Of a stretch of 64,000 nt of DNA, positions 38,594-48,816 are shown in pieces. Positions within the stretch are counted from its first letter, which is position 1. The number at the start of each line of letters is the position of its first letter. This DNA is from Mycobacterium mantenii (GTDB lineage Bacteria; Actinomycetota; Actinomycetes; Mycobacteriales; Mycobacteriaceae): positions 3,038,001-3,102,000 of the forward strand of contig NZ_AP022590.1 in assembly GCF_010731775.1 (NCBI RefSeq), written 5' to 3'. A model generated the notes under the pieces. That model searched no databases. It was not told the origin of the DNA and saw only the letters and a program-made list of their open reading frames with translations. The position numbers were made by a program, and so were the translations under genes.

Positions 38594-39325
38594 CTACCAG
38601 CCCCGCCGGCGCGGCGCCGTACCGACGAGTTCACCCTTGGCCGCCGTCTCGCGGTTGCGGTAGACGATGTAGGGCCGGAACAGGTAGACGACCGGGGCGC
38701 TGAACACGTGCACCAGCCGGGTGAACGGCCACAGCGTGAACAACACCATGCCGATCAGGGCGTGTAGCTGGTAGTCCAGCGGCGCGTTGACCATCACCTC
38801 GCCGTGCGGCTGAAATATCCAGATCCGCCGGAACCATAAACCGACGGTGTAGCGATAGTGGAACTCGCCGCCGTGCGGGCCGGTACCGATCAGGTCGCAG
38901 TACAGGCCGACGACGATCGCCAGCACCAGCACCAGATACATCACCTTGTCGCTGCGGGTGGTGGCCATGGACACCGCCGGGCGGGTGAACCGGCGGTAGA
39001 TCAGCAGCCCGATGCCGATCAGCGTCGCGATGCCGGCCATCGACCCGGCGATGACCGCCTGCAGGTGGTAGACGTGGTCGCTCATCTTCAGCATCTGCGT
39101 GACGCGCGGCGGGACGAACAGCCCCATCACGTGGCCGGCGAAAACCGCCAGGATGCCGAAATGGAAAATGGGGCTGCCGATGCTCAACAGCCGCGACTCG
39201 TAGATCTGTGAGGACCGCGACGTCCAGCCGAACTTGTCGTAGCGGTAGCGCCACCAGGTTCCCACGATCAGGACCGACAGCGTGACGTAGGGCGCGATGT
39301 CCCAGAACAGGACGTTGCTGAACAC
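38594..39325 (-). CDS. narI: respiratory nitrate reductase gamma subunit NarI
   Basis: 243 residues from a GTG with AAAGGAA upstream. It is an integral membrane cytochrome b subunit with five hydrophobic segments and paired His ligands (for example FHFGILAVFAGHVMG and HALIGMVLF). It oxidises menaquinol and passes electrons to NarH. Last gene of narGHJI, 11 bp after narJ. Confidence 0.96.
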   Translation of the reverse strand: MFSNVLFWDIAPYVTLSVLIVGTWWRYRYDKFGWTSRSSQIYESRLLSIGSPIFHFGILAVFAGHVMGLFVPPRVTQMLKMSDHVYHLQAVIAGSMAGIATLIGIGLLIYRRFTRPAVSMATTRSDKVMYLVLVLAIVVGLYCDLIGTGPHGGEFHYRYTVGLWFRRIWIFQPHGEVMVNAPLDYQLHALIGMVLFTLWPFTRLVHVFSAPVVYLFRPYIVYRNRETAAKGELVGTAPRRRGW

Positions 39326-39336
39326 TTGGCGTTCCT

Positions 39337-39987
39337 TTACTTCGGTGGCACGGTCAAGGTAAACGGTTGCAGCCCAACGGCTTCCGCTGGTGGCCCGGCC
39401 TTCGCCAGCCGCTCGGCGCGGCGCACTTCCTGATCGGTTGCGGCGGGCAGGGTTTCGCAGACCGCCGCCACGGCCGGCTCGTACGCCGATTTGGCGTCGG
39501 CCAGGGCGCCGCGCAGCACGTCGATCGGCACCCGATGCTGCTCCAGCAGGCGCCGTCCGGCCTCGGGATCGACGGTGGCGGCGAATTCGAGCACCACGGT
39601 CAGATGGTCGGGCGCCTCACCGCCCGGCGGCTGCACACCCGCCTCCCGGTAGGCGGTGGCGAACGCCAGCATCTCCCGGCCGCGGTTGCGGGTGTCCCCC
39701 GCGGTCCAGTACGTCAGGTACATGGTGCAGCGCCGGCGCATGTCGAAGGTGGCGACGTAGTCCATCGCGGCGGCCATCGGCTCGAGCGCCCGCAGCGCCA
39801 CCACCGTCTGCTGCAGCAGCGCCGCCGGCGGACCGCTCATATGGCCCAGCAACTCGTCGACGGCGTTCAGGCGCCCGGTCAACCCGTCGTCCGGGTAGGC
39901 CAGCAGCAGCGATGCAGCCTGCCACACCAGGCGATCCTGCATCGCCCGATTGGTGGAACGCTCCCGCAGCGCCGAAAGCAGCTTCAT
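39337..39987 (-). CDS. narJ: nitrate reductase assembly chaperone NarJ (delta)
   Basis: 216 residues, an all-helical TorD/NarJ-type chaperone. It has RLVWQAASLLLAYPDDGL near the N-terminus and the typical MYLTYWTAGDTRNRGREML. It is needed for molybdenum cofactor insertion into NarG. The ATG overlaps the narH stop by 4 bp. Confidence 0.95.
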   Translation of the reverse strand: MKLLSALRERSTNRAMQDRLVWQAASLLLAYPDDGLTGRLNAVDELLGHMSGPPAALLQQTVVALRALEPMAAAMDYVATFDMRRRCTMYLTYWTAGDTRNRGREMLAFATAYREAGVQPPGGEAPDHLTVVLEFAATVDPEAGRRLLEQHRVPIDVLRGALADAKSAYEPAVAAVCETLPAATDQEVRRAERLAKAGPPAEAVGLQPFTLTVPPK

Positions 39988-41600
39988 CGCTGCCGCTCTT
40001 CGGGAAACATGCCGGTGGGCACCTGACCGCCGTCCCAGTTGAGCAGGTTCACCCGGGTCGACCGCCGCGCGTTGCCGGGATCGTCGCCGCGCTGCTTGAG
40101 CGTGTGGAAGGTCTCCACGGACACCGGCACCTGATCCGACTCGTACATGCCCGGACCACCGTCCCCCGTCAGCGAGCAGCCCATCTCCTCCAGATCGCGG
40201 GCCTGCGGAGCGAACGCGGTCGGAATGACGTAGCGCTCTTCGTATTTCGCGATGGCGAGCAGCCGGTACATCTCGTAGATCTCTTCCTCGGTCAGGCCGA
40301 CCGAATGCGGAATGTGCGGCTGGGTTTCGCGGCCGAGGTTGATGTCGCGCATGTAGGAGCGCATCGCCGCCAGCTTGCGCAGCACGCCTTCGACCACGGC
40401 CGTGTCGCCGGCGGTGAACAGTTCGGCCAGGTACTGCATCGGGATTCGCAGCGCGTCCAGCGCACCGAACAGGTTGCCGAGGTCTTCCCCGTCATGCCCG
40501 TCGCGGCTGACCGCGTCGACCACCGGCGAGAGCGGCGGGATGTACCAAACCATCGGCATAGTCCGGTATTCCGGGTGCAGCGGCAGCGCCACCTTGTAGG
40601 TGTGGATCAGCGCGTACACCGGGGAACGCTGCGCGGCCTCGATCCACTCGTCCGGGATTCCCTCGGCCCGCGCTCCGGCGATGACGTTCGGATCGTTGGG
40701 ATCCAGCAGGATCTCGCACTGCGCCGGATAGAGGTCGGTGTCCTTTTCCACCGACGCCGCTTCGAGCACCTTGTCGACGTCGTAGAACACCACGCCCAGA
40801 TAGCGCAGCCGGCCCACGCAGGTCTCCGAGCAGATGGTCGGCAGTCCGACCTCCATCCGCGGATAGCACAGCGTGCACTTCTCGGCCTTGCCCGTCTTGT
40901 GGTTGAAATAGACCTTCTTGTAAGGACATCCGGACACACACATCCGCCAGCCCCGGCAGCGGTCCTGGTCCACCAGCACGATGCCGTCCTCGCTGCGCTT
41001 GTACATCGCGCCCGACGGGCACGACGCCACACAGGACGGGTTCAGGCAGTGCTCGCAGATCCGGGGCAGGTAGAACATGAAGGTTTCTTCGAGCGAGAGT
41101 TTGATCTCTTCGCTGACCTTCTTCAGGATCGGGTCCTCGGCCAGAATCTCCGGCGAGCCGGCCAGGTTGTCGTCCCAGTTCGGGCCCCACGAAATCTTCA
41201 TCGGCTCACCGCTGATCAGGCTTTTGGGCGCGGCCGTGGGGAACGTGTCACCCGCGGGCGCCGTGGTGAGGTTCTCGTAGTCGTAGGTCCAAGGCTCGTA
41301 GTAGTCGCCGATGAGGGGCAACTTCGGATTGGCGAAGATCCGCAGCAGCTTTTGCAGGCGGCCACCGTCCCGCAACCGCAGCCGACCCTTCTTGTCGCGA
41401 ATCCAGCCACCGCGCCACCGCTCCTGATCCTCGTAGGTGCGCGGATAGCCTTGGCCGGGCCGGGTTTCGACGTTGTTGAACCACACGTATTCGGTGCCGG
41501 ACCGGTTAGTCCACGCCTGCTTGCACGTGACCGAGCAGGTGTGGCACCCGATGCATTTGTCGAGGTTCATCACCATCGCCAACTGCGCCATGACCTTCAT
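39984..41600 (-). CDS. narH: respiratory nitrate reductase beta subunit NarH
   Basis: 538 residues, the four-cluster Fe-S subunit. Ferredoxin-like motifs: CIGCHTCSVTCKQAW, CEHCLNPSCVASCPSG, CRGWRMCVSGCPYKK (the Trp in place of a Cys marks the [3Fe-4S] cluster) and CTLCYPRMEVGLPTICSETC. It relays electrons from NarI haem to NarG. GGAGGGGAG lies upstream of the ATG; narG ends 35 bp before. Confidence 0.97.
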   Translation of the reverse strand: MKVMAQLAMVMNLDKCIGCHTCSVTCKQAWTNRSGTEYVWFNNVETRPGQGYPRTYEDQERWRGGWIRDKKGRLRLRDGGRLQKLLRIFANPKLPLIGDYYEPWTYDYENLTTAPAGDTFPTAAPKSLISGEPMKISWGPNWDDNLAGSPEILAEDPILKKVSEEIKLSLEETFMFYLPRICEHCLNPSCVASCPSGAMYKRSEDGIVLVDQDRCRGWRMCVSGCPYKKVYFNHKTGKAEKCTLCYPRMEVGLPTICSETCVGRLRYLGVVFYDVDKVLEAASVEKDTDLYPAQCEILLDPNDPNVIAGARAEGIPDEWIEAAQRSPVYALIHTYKVALPLHPEYRTMPMVWYIPPLSPVVDAVSRDGHDGEDLGNLFGALDALRIPMQYLAELFTAGDTAVVEGVLRKLAAMRSYMRDINLGRETQPHIPHSVGLTEEEIYEMYRLLAIAKYEERYVIPTAFAPQARDLEEMGCSLTGDGGPGMYESDQVPVSVETFHTLKQRGDDPGNARRSTRVNLLNWDGGQVPTGMFPEERQR

Positions 41601-41634
41601 CGCGGTCTCCCCTCCCGCGTCGCTTCGGTGCTCA

Positions 41635-44600
41635 TCAGTACTGCACCTCCTGGCTGCGACGGCGCACGACGGTCACTTCGTCGCGCTGGTTGCCGGTCGG
41701 GCCCAGGTAGTTGAACGCGAACGCGTGTTGTCCGTAGCCGCCGGCCAGGTGGCTCGGCTTGATGCGCACCCGGGTCAGCGCGTTGTGGTTACCGCCACGC
41801 TTGTTGTTGGTTTCGGTGCGCGGCGTGTCCACGGTGCGCTCCTGGACGTGGTAGACGAACACGACGCCGTCGGGCATCCGGTGCGAGACGATCGCTCGGC
41901 ACACGTAGATGCCGTTGACGTTCACCGCCTCGACCCAATCATTGTCGTGCACTTGAATTTTCGCTGCGTCGCCCGGGCTCATCCACATCGTCGGGCCACC
42001 GCGGGACAACGACAGCATGTACAGGTTGTCCTGATAGGTGGAGTGGAACGACCACTTCGAGTGCGGCGTCAGGTAGCGCACCGTAAGCCCGATGCCGTCC
42101 TCGGTGGGGCCGAGCGTGGGCTGACCGAACAGACGCGCCATGTCCAGCGGCGGCCGGAACACCGGCAGGTGCTCGCCGAGCTCCTCGACCCAGTCGTGCG
42201 CGAGATAGAAATGCATCCGCCCGGTCAGGGTGTGAAACGGTTTGAGATTTTCGATGTTGATGGTGAACGGCGCGTAGCGACGGCCACCGGTCTCGCTGCC
42301 CGACCATTCCGGGCTGGTGACCACGGGAACGGGCCGAGCCTGGGTATCGGCGTAGCTGATGCGCTTGTCCTCGCTGCCCTCGGCCAGATGCACCAGCCGC
42401 TGACCGGTGCGCTTTTCCAGTTCGTGAAAACCCTCGACCGCCAGGCGCCCGTTGGTCGTTCCCGAGAGCAGCAGCAACACGTCGGCCATCCGCGAGGCGG
42501 TGGTGATGGCCGGGCGGCCGCCCGCCACACCGGATCTCAGCACTCCGAACTTGGCGGCGAGCTCCTCGACCTCCCGGAAGGGGTGCACCGTGACGCCCTT
42601 GGTGGTGAGGCCGAACTTGTCGACCAGCGGACCCAGCGTCCGCCACTTGTCGTAGATCGCGGTGTAGTCGCGCTCCACCACGGTGAGCTTGCCCATCGTC
42701 CGGCCCGGCACCGGCGTCGCACCGGAATGCAGCCAATCCTGTTCGGTGCCATCGGGATAGGCCATCGCGTCCGGCGTGTCGTGCTGCAGCGCGCTGAGCA
42801 CGACATCGGTGCGGGTGCCCAGATGATCCTTGGCCATGGCGCTGAAGGCGCGGGCGATCGCACCGAAAGCGTCGAAGTCCGACCGCGTTTCCCACGGCGG
42901 ATCGGTCGCGGCACTGAACGCATGCACGTAGGGGTGCATGTCGGTGCTGGCGATGTCGGCCTTCTCATACCAGGTCGCCGCCGGCAGCACGATGTCGGAC
43001 ACCAGCGTCGTCGAGGTCATCCGGAAGTCGATCGACATCATCAAGTCGAGCTTGCCCTCGGGGATGTCCCCCTCGCAGGTGACACTGGTGGGCCGGACCC
43101 CGTCTTCCGGCGGCAGCGCCGACGCGTTGGAATCGGTCCCCAGCAGATGGCGCAGGAAGTACTCGCCACCCTTGCCCGACGAGCCGATCAGGTTGGCGCG
43201 CCAAACGGTAAGCACCCGTGGCCAATTCACCGGATTGTCGGGATCGGTCACGGCGAGTTTGAGCTTGCGTTGGCCGAGCTGCTCGGCGACGTAGTCGGCA
43301 ACGTCGCGGTCGGCGGCACGCGCTTCGTCGGCGACGTCCAGGCTGGATCGGTCGAACTGGGGGTAATACGGGCTCCACCCCATGGCCACCGAGGACGCCA
43401 GCAGGTCCATGGTGTGCTTGCCCGCGAACCTGCCCCGCCCGACCGGGCTGGCCAGTTTGTCGGCGCCGTACCCGTCGTAGCGCCATTGATCGGTGTGTGC
43501 GTACCAATACGAGGCGCCGGGCACCTGTCGTGGCGGGCGCACCCAGTCAGTTGCCATCGCCATCGTCTGAAATCCGGTGAGCGGGCGCACCTTTTCCTGG
43601 CCTACGTAGTGGGCCCAGCCACCTCCGTTGCGGCCCATCGAGCCGGTCAGCATCAGCAGCGCCAGCACCGAACGGTAGATCGCGTCGCTGTGGAACCAGT
43701 GGCAGATGCCGCCGCCCATGATGATCATCGAGCGACCACCGGATTCCTCGGCGCTGTGCGCGAATTCCCTTGCCACCCGGATGGCCTGGGCGGCCGATAC
43801 GCCGGTGATCGCCTCCTGCCAGGCCGGGGTGTTCTGCTGGGTCGCGTCGTCGTAGCCGGTGGGCCATTCGCCGGGCAAGCCCGGTCGCGCCACACCGTAT
43901 TGGGCGAGTATCAGGTCGAATACGGTGCACACCAGGTGCTTACCGATGCGGCGAACCGGGACGCCGCGGGCCACGGTTGTGCCCTCGCCGTCGACCGTGT
44001 CGAAGCTGGGCAGGTGGACGAGCGCGGTGCTGCCGTCTTGATTGCGGCGGACGCTGAGTGCGGGCGTCAGGTCGCCGAGATCGAGGTTCCACTTGCCCAC
44101 GCCCGACTCGCCGTACCGGAATCCCAGCGAGCCGTGGGGCACCACAACCGAATCGGTGATCTCGTCCAGCACGGCGGGCTTGAGTGCGGCGTTCTCCGAG
44201 CTTTTAAAGGCCTCCCCCAAATCCGCCGCCGTGAGGTTCTTGCCCGGCACCAGCATGTCGCCGCGCTCTTCCAGCTTGATCAGGAAGGGCAGGTCGGTGT
44301 AGCGGCGGGAATAGTCGGTGAAGAACGGAACCTGCTTTTGCACATAGTATTCCGAGAGGATGACGTGGCCCATCGCCATGGCCAGCGCCCCGTCGGTGCC
44401 GGCCGCACACGGCATCCACTCGTCGGCGAACTTGGTGTTGTCGGCATAGTCCGGGCTGACGGTCACCACCTTGGTGCCGCGGTAGCGCGCCTCGGCCATC
44501 CAGTGCGCGTCGGGCGTGCGGGTGATCGGGACGTTGGAGCCCCACATCATCAAATACGCCGCGTCCCACCAGTCCCCGGATTCGGGCACATCGGTCTGGT

Positions 44601-45330
44601 CGCCGAAGACCTGCGGGGAGGCCACCGGAAGATCGGCGTACCAGTCATAGAACGACGTCATGGGGGCGCCGATCAACTCGAAGAACCGCGAGCCGGCGGT
44701 GTAGGACACCATCGACATCGCCGGAATCGGAGAGAATCCGGCGACGCGGTCCGGTCCGTAGGTCTTGATGGTGTGCACGTGGGCGGCGGCGATCAGCTCG
44801 GTGGCCTCGGCCCAGGTGACCCGAATCAGTCCGCCCTTGCCGCGGGCCTGCTGATAGCGACGACGGCGCTCGGGATCGGCCTGGATGTCCGCCCATGCCA
44901 GCACGGGGTCGCCCAACCGCGCCTTGGCTTCCCGATACATCTCGACCAGCACCCCCCGGGCGTACGGGTAGCGCACGCGGGTTGGCGAGTAGCTGTACCA
45001 CGAAAACGACGCACCGCGGGGGCAGCCGCGAGGCTCGTACTCGGGCCGGTCCGGACCCACTGACGGGTAGTCGGTCTGCTGGGTCTCCCAGGTGATGATC
45101 CCGTCTTTGACGTAGATCTTCCACGAGCACGATCCGGTGCAGTTCACCCCGTGCGTGGAGCGAACCACCTTGTCGTGGCTCCACCGGTCGCGGTAGAACA
45201 CGTCGGCCTCGCGGCCGCCCTCCCGCGTGACCGTGCGCAGGTCGGCCGAGATCTCGCCGGGCGTGAAGAACCGCCCGCTGCGCTCCAAGAGTTCCTCGAG
45301 CACTCCGCCAATGTGGGGTGTGACAGTCAA
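41635..45330 (-). CDS. narG: respiratory nitrate reductase alpha subunit NarG
   Basis: 1231 residues from a TTG at 45330, chosen because GAGGAG lies 6 nt upstream and the resulting start (LTVTPHIGGVLEELLERSG) and length match M. tuberculosis NarG. The N-terminal [4Fe-4S]/Mo-bisMGD region reads STHGVNCTGSCSWKIYVKDG; FYDWYADLPVASPQVFGDQ and GGGICHWFHSDAIYRS are further catalytic-subunit segments. It reduces nitrate to nitrite at the inner face of the membrane under low oxygen. No narK transporter gene lies in the window. Confidence 0.97.
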   Translation of the reverse strand: MTVTPHIGGVLEELLERSGRFFTPGEISADLRTVTREGGREADVFYRDRWSHDKVVRSTHGVNCTGSCSWKIYVKDGIITWETQQTDYPSVGPDRPEYEPRGCPRGASFSWYSYSPTRVRYPYARGVLVEMYREAKARLGDPVLAWADIQADPERRRRYQQARGKGGLIRVTWAEATELIAAAHVHTIKTYGPDRVAGFSPIPAMSMVSYTAGSRFFELIGAPMTSFYDWYADLPVASPQVFGDQTDVPESGDWWDAAYLMMWGSNVPITRTPDAHWMAEARYRGTKVVTVSPDYADNTKFADEWMPCAAGTDGALAMAMGHVILSEYYVQKQVPFFTDYSRRYTDLPFLIKLEERGDMLVPGKNLTAADLGEAFKSSENAALKPAVLDEITDSVVVPHGSLGFRYGESGVGKWNLDLGDLTPALSVRRNQDGSTALVHLPSFDTVDGEGTTVARGVPVRRIGKHLVCTVFDLILAQYGVARPGLPGEWPTGYDDATQQNTPAWQEAITGVSAAQAIRVAREFAHSAEESGGRSMIIMGGGICHWFHSDAIYRSVLALLMLTGSMGRNGGGWAHYVGQEKVRPLTGFQTMAMATDWVRPPRQVPGASYWYAHTDQWRYDGYGADKLASPVGRGRFAGKHTMDLLASSVAMGWSPYYPQFDRSSLDVADEARAADRDVADYVAEQLGQRKLKLAVTDPDNPVNWPRVLTVWRANLIGSSGKGGEYFLRHLLGTDSNASALPPEDGVRPTSVTCEGDIPEGKLDLMMSIDFRMTSTTLVSDIVLPAATWYEKADIASTDMHPYVHAFSAATDPPWETRSDFDAFGAIARAFSAMAKDHLGTRTDVVLSALQHDTPDAMAYPDGTEQDWLHSGATPVPGRTMGKLTVVERDYTAIYDKWRTLGPLVDKFGLTTKGVTVHPFREVEELAAKFGVLRSGVAGGRPAITTASRMADVLLLLSGTTNGRLAVEGFHELEKRTGQRLVHLAEGSEDKRISYADTQARPVPVVTSPEWSGSETGGRRYAPFTINIENLKPFHTLTGRMHFYLAHDWVEELGEHLPVFRPPLDMARLFGQPTLGPTEDGIGLTVRYLTPHSKWSFHSTYQDNLYMLSLSRGGPTMWMSPGDAAKIQVHDNDWVEAVNVNGIYVCRAIVSHRMPDGVVFVYHVQERTVDTPRTETNNKRGGNHNALTRVRIKPSHLAGGYGQHAFAFNYLGPTGNQRDEVTVVRRRSQEVQY

Positions 45331-45790
45331 GAAGTACTCCTCCAATTCGGTCGCGTCGTGCCATGTGAGCGGGCCGTTCTTTCGACCCCAAGTGCGTTGC
45401 GTTCGGCAATCAGCCCGGTGATCCACCCGCCCGCACCAGCTCGGATCGGCTCAGCGCTCGGCATTTCAGGCCCGCGGGCTGGGAGGCGATACAGCACCAG
45501 CATAGGTCTCGATCGGGGGCGAATTCAGGTCCGTCGCGTGTGGGCAACTTGCGAAAAAAGGTGTCATGAGCATCGGTTTTTGCGCACCTGTAAATGTCCC
45601 GGCCCGGCACCGAGGCCGTGGGGGCAGGGTCTGGACAAGCATTCGGCTCGCTATCGGCACGCACATCCAGGGCAGCTTCGTGTGGCGTCGTTATTACAAG
45701 TCATATTGTTCTATTCAGTTCACTGCGAGGACCTGCAACGCGGCTGTACATAAGCTGCCGGAAGTCTGTGGACTTGTTACGAGGTTGCTC
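45331..45790. promoter_or_regulatory. 460-bp region upstream of narG
   Basis: Separates mutT2 from narG, both on the minus strand. An AT-rich block at 45688-45722 stands out and is a probable promoter or regulator zone for narGHJI. Around 45550-45595 there are A- and T-tracts (GCGAAAAAAGG and GGTTTTTGCGC). I see no clear NarL or DosR site and no convincing gene. Confidence 0.35.
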
Positions 45791-46183
45791 TCAAAGCGCC
45801 CGGCTCAGGTCCCCCAGCCAGGCCCGGTCGGCTGGCACCCAGTCGAGATCGTGCAGCTCAGCCGCGGTAATCCAGCGCAACGCGCGATGATCGCGGGCAT
45901 CGGGTTCGCCCCGGATCAGCCGCACGCGATAGGCGCGCAGCGTGAGCCCGCCATCGACCGCGATGTCGTCGCCGAGCCGGTCGCCCACCGCTACGTCGCC
46001 GATCGCCAGGCCCAGCTCCTCGGCCAACTCGCGAGCCAGCGCGTCGCGCTCTGTTTCGCCGGGCGCGACCTTGCCGCCGGGCAGCTCCCAGCGGCCGGCC
46101 AGCTCCGGCGGACGGGCGCGTTGTGCCACCAAGACCTTGGATTCGGAGATCAGCGCGCCGGCAACGACGATCTGGGTCGGCAT
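45791..46183 (-). CDS. mutT2: Nudix hydrolase MutT2
   Basis: 130 residues starting MPTQIVVAGALISESKVLVA. The Nudix box is complete: GGKVAPGETERDALARELAE followed by ELGL, with the Mg-binding RELAEE. The family hydrolyses oxidised or modified dCTP/dGTP and protects the nucleotide pool. The start at 46183 follows family alignment. The order narG-mutT2 is that of Rv1161-Rv1160. Confidence 0.93.
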   Translation of the reverse strand: MPTQIVVAGALISESKVLVAQRARPPELAGRWELPGGKVAPGETERDALARELAEELGLAIGDVAVGDRLGDDIAVDGGLTLRAYRVRLIRGEPDARDHRALRWITAAELHDLDWVPADRAWLGDLSRAL

Positions 46184-46395
46184 GGCCAGTGACGGTATAC
46201 CGTCGGGCCCGCCGGCCGGGCGCGACGTCCTGCGCTGGCGACGATCAATTTCACGGAATGGCATCGAGCCCTCGCGATGTGGATCGAATTCCCTTGCAGC
46301 ACAACGGGTCCCTTACAGTTTTGGCGTCACCGTGGGATACTCGACCCCAGTCGGTCACTATCTCTACCGGGCACTTCCAGAAATGGAGGATGGCA

Positions 46396-47169
46396 ATGAC
46401 CACCGAAACCATAAGGACGTTCTCCCGCACCTTCAGGGGCTATGACACGGCCGCGGTCGATGCCTACATCGAGGTGTTGCTCGCCAAGCAGAAGTTCCTG
46501 ACCGATGAAGTTCAGAACCTACGGGCCCAGCGAAACGAATTCGGCGACGAAGCGGTCGCGCTGCGGATCGAAGTCGCCTGCCTCAGGGATGAGGTCGCCC
46601 TCCTCTCGGACACCTCGCCGTCGCCCTATGCGATGCAGCATCGGATGGCGAGGTTGCTGCGGCGTGCGCTCGAGGAGATTTCTCGGATGCAGGACGAGGC
46701 GCGGGTTGAGGTAGAAGCGCTGGTCGCCGAGGCTGAGGCCGAGACCGAGGCCGCCCAGCGAGAGCACCGGGAGTTGTTGGCGGACATCGCCGCGCAGCGC
46801 AAAGCGCTGGAGACCGAGTGTGCGGCAACCAGGAAGGAGTTCGACGCCGAGCTCGCCGGGATGCGTGCCGAGGCCCAATCGTTGATCGATGAGGCGTTCC
46901 AGGAAGCCCAGCAGGAGCGTGAACGACTCCTCGCCGACGCAAAACAGAGAGTTCGTTATTTCGATGAGCAGGGCCGCAGGGCGTTGGGCGAGGCGAATCA
47001 GCAACGAATCCTGATCCTGGAAGAACTGGTGGGCGTGGCCCGCGACCTGCAAGGGGTTCCGGCGATCCTCGAGTCGGCATACCAAGAACGAACGAACCCG
47101 CCGGAGCAAAGCGTCGTGGTGTCGTTGGATCAGAAGAACCAAGCACCGGGTCCCGCCGTTGCCTCGTGA
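46396..47169 (+). CDS. DivIVA-domain coiled-coil protein
   Basis: 257 residues. The N-terminus (FSRTFRGYDTAAVDAYIEVL, about 9-28) is the membrane-curvature-sensing DivIVA motif. From about residue 30 to 215 it is a nearly unbroken, Glu/Arg/Ala-rich coiled coil, and the tail is Gln/Pro-rich. It is too short and too divergent to be Wag31 and does not match my memory of SepIVA. GGAGG 6 nt upstream fixes the ATG at 46396. It is divergent from mutT2, between mutT2 and the phhB homologue, where M. tuberculosis has no such gene. A role in pole or septum organisation is inferred from the domain only. Confidence 0.82.
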   Translation: MTTETIRTFSRTFRGYDTAAVDAYIEVLLAKQKFLTDEVQNLRAQRNEFGDEAVALRIEVACLRDEVALLSDTSPSPYAMQHRMARLLRRALEEISRMQDEARVEVEALVAEAEAETEAAQREHRELLADIAAQRKALETECAATRKEFDAELAGMRAEAQSLIDEAFQEAQQERERLLADAKQRVRYFDEQGRRALGEANQQRILILEELVGVARDLQGVPAILESAYQERTNPPEQSVVVSLDQKNQAPGPAVAS

Positions 47170-47245
47170 GTGACCGCTGGGCCGGGGCCGGCCACCGTGC
47201 ATTCGTCTCCTACGGCTTGGCCGGCGAGGGTATACGGTCGGGTAT

Positions 47246-47530
47246 ATGGCTGTGTTAACGGATGAGCAAGTAGATGCCGCACTGCCCGATCTGGTCGGAT
47301 GGGAGCGCGCCGACGGCGCCCTGCGCCGCTCGATCAAATTTCCGAGCTTCCTGGCCGGCATCGATGCCGTGCGGCGGGTGGGCGAGCACGCGGAAAGCAA
47401 GGATCACCACCCGGACATCGATATTCGTTGGCGGACAGTGACTTTCGCTCTCGTCACGCACTCCGAGGGCGGCATCACCAAAAACGACATCGACATGGCC
47501 CGCGACATCAACGGCATCGTCGACAACTAG
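47246..47530 (+). CDS. pterin-4a-carbinolamine dehydratase (Rv1159A-like)
   Basis: 94 residues, a typical PCD/DCoH protein. The active-site motif is [13 protein letters not shown] with the following [15 protein letters not shown]. It dehydrates 4a-hydroxytetrahydropterin. Its TAG shares bases with the pimE TAG on the other strand (CTAG at 47527-47530), so the two genes end on the same four bases. Confidence 0.93.
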   Translation: MAVLTDEQVDAALPDLVGWERADGALRRSIKFPSFLAGIDAVRRVGEHAESKDHHPDIDIRWRTVTFALVTHSEGGITKNDIDMARDINGIVDN

Positions 47531-48816
47531 ACCGCGACCGCGTCCTTCGCCTCGGTTCTCCCGGTGGCCGCGATCCAGATCAGCGTCGCCACCGCCGCCA
47601 CGATGTAGATCAGCCCTGCCCAGGCCAGGTACCAGGGCCTGCTTATCTGCCAGATGGTGGGTTGGGCGAAGCTGAGCAACCACGGCACGCCGATCAGGGT
47701 GAGAACCAGCCAGCCCCAGCCGACGATTCGCGCTCCACGCCGCGCGCGCACCGGGCCGTGGATCGCCCAGATCATCAGCGGTACCAGCCACACCCAGTGA
47801 TGGGTCCAGGAAATCGGTGAGAGCAGCAACCCGAACAGCTCCACCACCACGAGCCTGCCCAGTTGGTCGGCGGAGTCCAGGGCCCGCCAGGCCAGCACCG
47901 CCAGCACCGCGGTCACGGCGACGGCGGCCACCAGCAGCGGGCCGAGGCCCACATCGTGGCCCAGGATGCGCGAAAGGCCGCCGCGCCAGGACTGATTGAA
48001 CGAGGTGGCGATGGGGCCCACCCGATGGGCGTCGCCCAGCAGGCGGGTGAAGTAGTAGTGCGTCTGATCACCGACGACCAAGACCGAAATCCCAATGGTG
48101 GCAACGAAAACCACCGCTGAGAACACCACGGCGCCCCACCGGCGGGCGCCGGCCAGGTAGAGACCGGAGATCGCGGGGGTCAACTTGATTCCCGCCGCCA
48201 CGCCGACCAGCAGCCCCGACAGCCACCACCGCGTGGTGTACACCGCCCACAGCACCGCGGTCATCAGCAACACGTTGACCTGTCCGTAATCGAAGGTGCT
48301 GCGCAGCGGTTCGATCCAGATGGCGATCGCCGTCCACAACATCGCCGGACGCCGGCCGGCGGGGCCTGCGTTCATCAGGTGCTGGCTGAGCCGGATCGCG
48401 CCGTACAGCGCGGCCATGGTGGCGACCTGCCACAGGAAAGCGACGAGGCCGAACGGCAACAGGTGCAGCGGGTAAAAGACCACGGCCGCGAACGGCGGAT
48501 AGGTGAACGGCAGCGGGAAGTCCGGCGTCTGGTCGGCGTAGACGTAGCTGTACAAGGTGCCGGGGTGGTCGATCGCGGCGGACCCACCGAGGTACACGTG
48601 CAGATCGACGAAGTTGGCGCCGTTGGGAACCAGATACGTCCAGGCCAGCCGCGCGGCGATGCTCGCGATGAGCAGCATCGGCGCGGCCGCCTGAAGGAGG
48701 CTCGCCAACCGCTGAGAAGTGGATGCCGCCGGAGCGGCCGAGGTGGTGTCTATCCGCCCGACTTTAGCGAGCGCGACGTGCGTGGCCGTGCCGTCGGTGC
48801 CGTCGGGTGGCCACAT
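47527..48816 (-). CDS. pimE: polyprenyl-phosphomannose-dependent mannosyltransferase PimE
   Basis: 429 residues from the ATG at 48816, close to the 431 of M. tuberculosis PimE; longer in-frame starts exist up to 48900. It is a GT-87 integral membrane protein with about ten helices. The catalytic Asp lies in the first extracytoplasmic loop ([17 protein letters not shown]). It adds an alpha-1,2-mannose to Ac1PIM4, committing it to higher PIMs. Its regulator LpqW is encoded at 34680. Confidence 0.92.
   Translation of the reverse strand: MWPPDGTDGTATHVALAKVGRIDTTSAAPAASTSQRLASLLQAAAPMLLIASIAARLAWTYLVPNGANFVDLHVYLGGSAAIDHPGTLYSYVYADQTPDFPLPFTYPPFAAVVFYPLHLLPFGLVAFLWQVATMAALYGAIRLSQHLMNAGPAGRRPAMLWTAIAIWIEPLRSTFDYGQVNVLLMTAVLWAVYTTRWWLSGLLVGVAAGIKLTPAISGLYLAGARRWGAVVFSAVVFVATIGISVLVVGDQTHYYFTRLLGDAHRVGPIATSFNQSWRGGLSRILGHDVGLGPLLVAAVAVTAVLAVLAWRALDSADQLGRLVVVELFGLLLSPISWTHHWVWLVPLMIWAIHGPVRARRGARIVGWGWLVLTLIGVPWLLSFAQPTIWQISRPWYLAWAGLIYIVAAVATLIWIAATGRTEAKDAVAV

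Noticed and set aside
41473..45063. Very long open frame (about 1196 codons) on the + strand
   Set aside because: It lies exactly antisense to narG. GC-rich codon structure keeps the opposite frame open; its translation has no domain and is rich in Arg, Gly and His.
45410..45664. 84-codon minus-strand frame with Cys residues upstream of narG
   Set aside because: No ribosome site, irregular composition, and it fills the probable narG promoter region.
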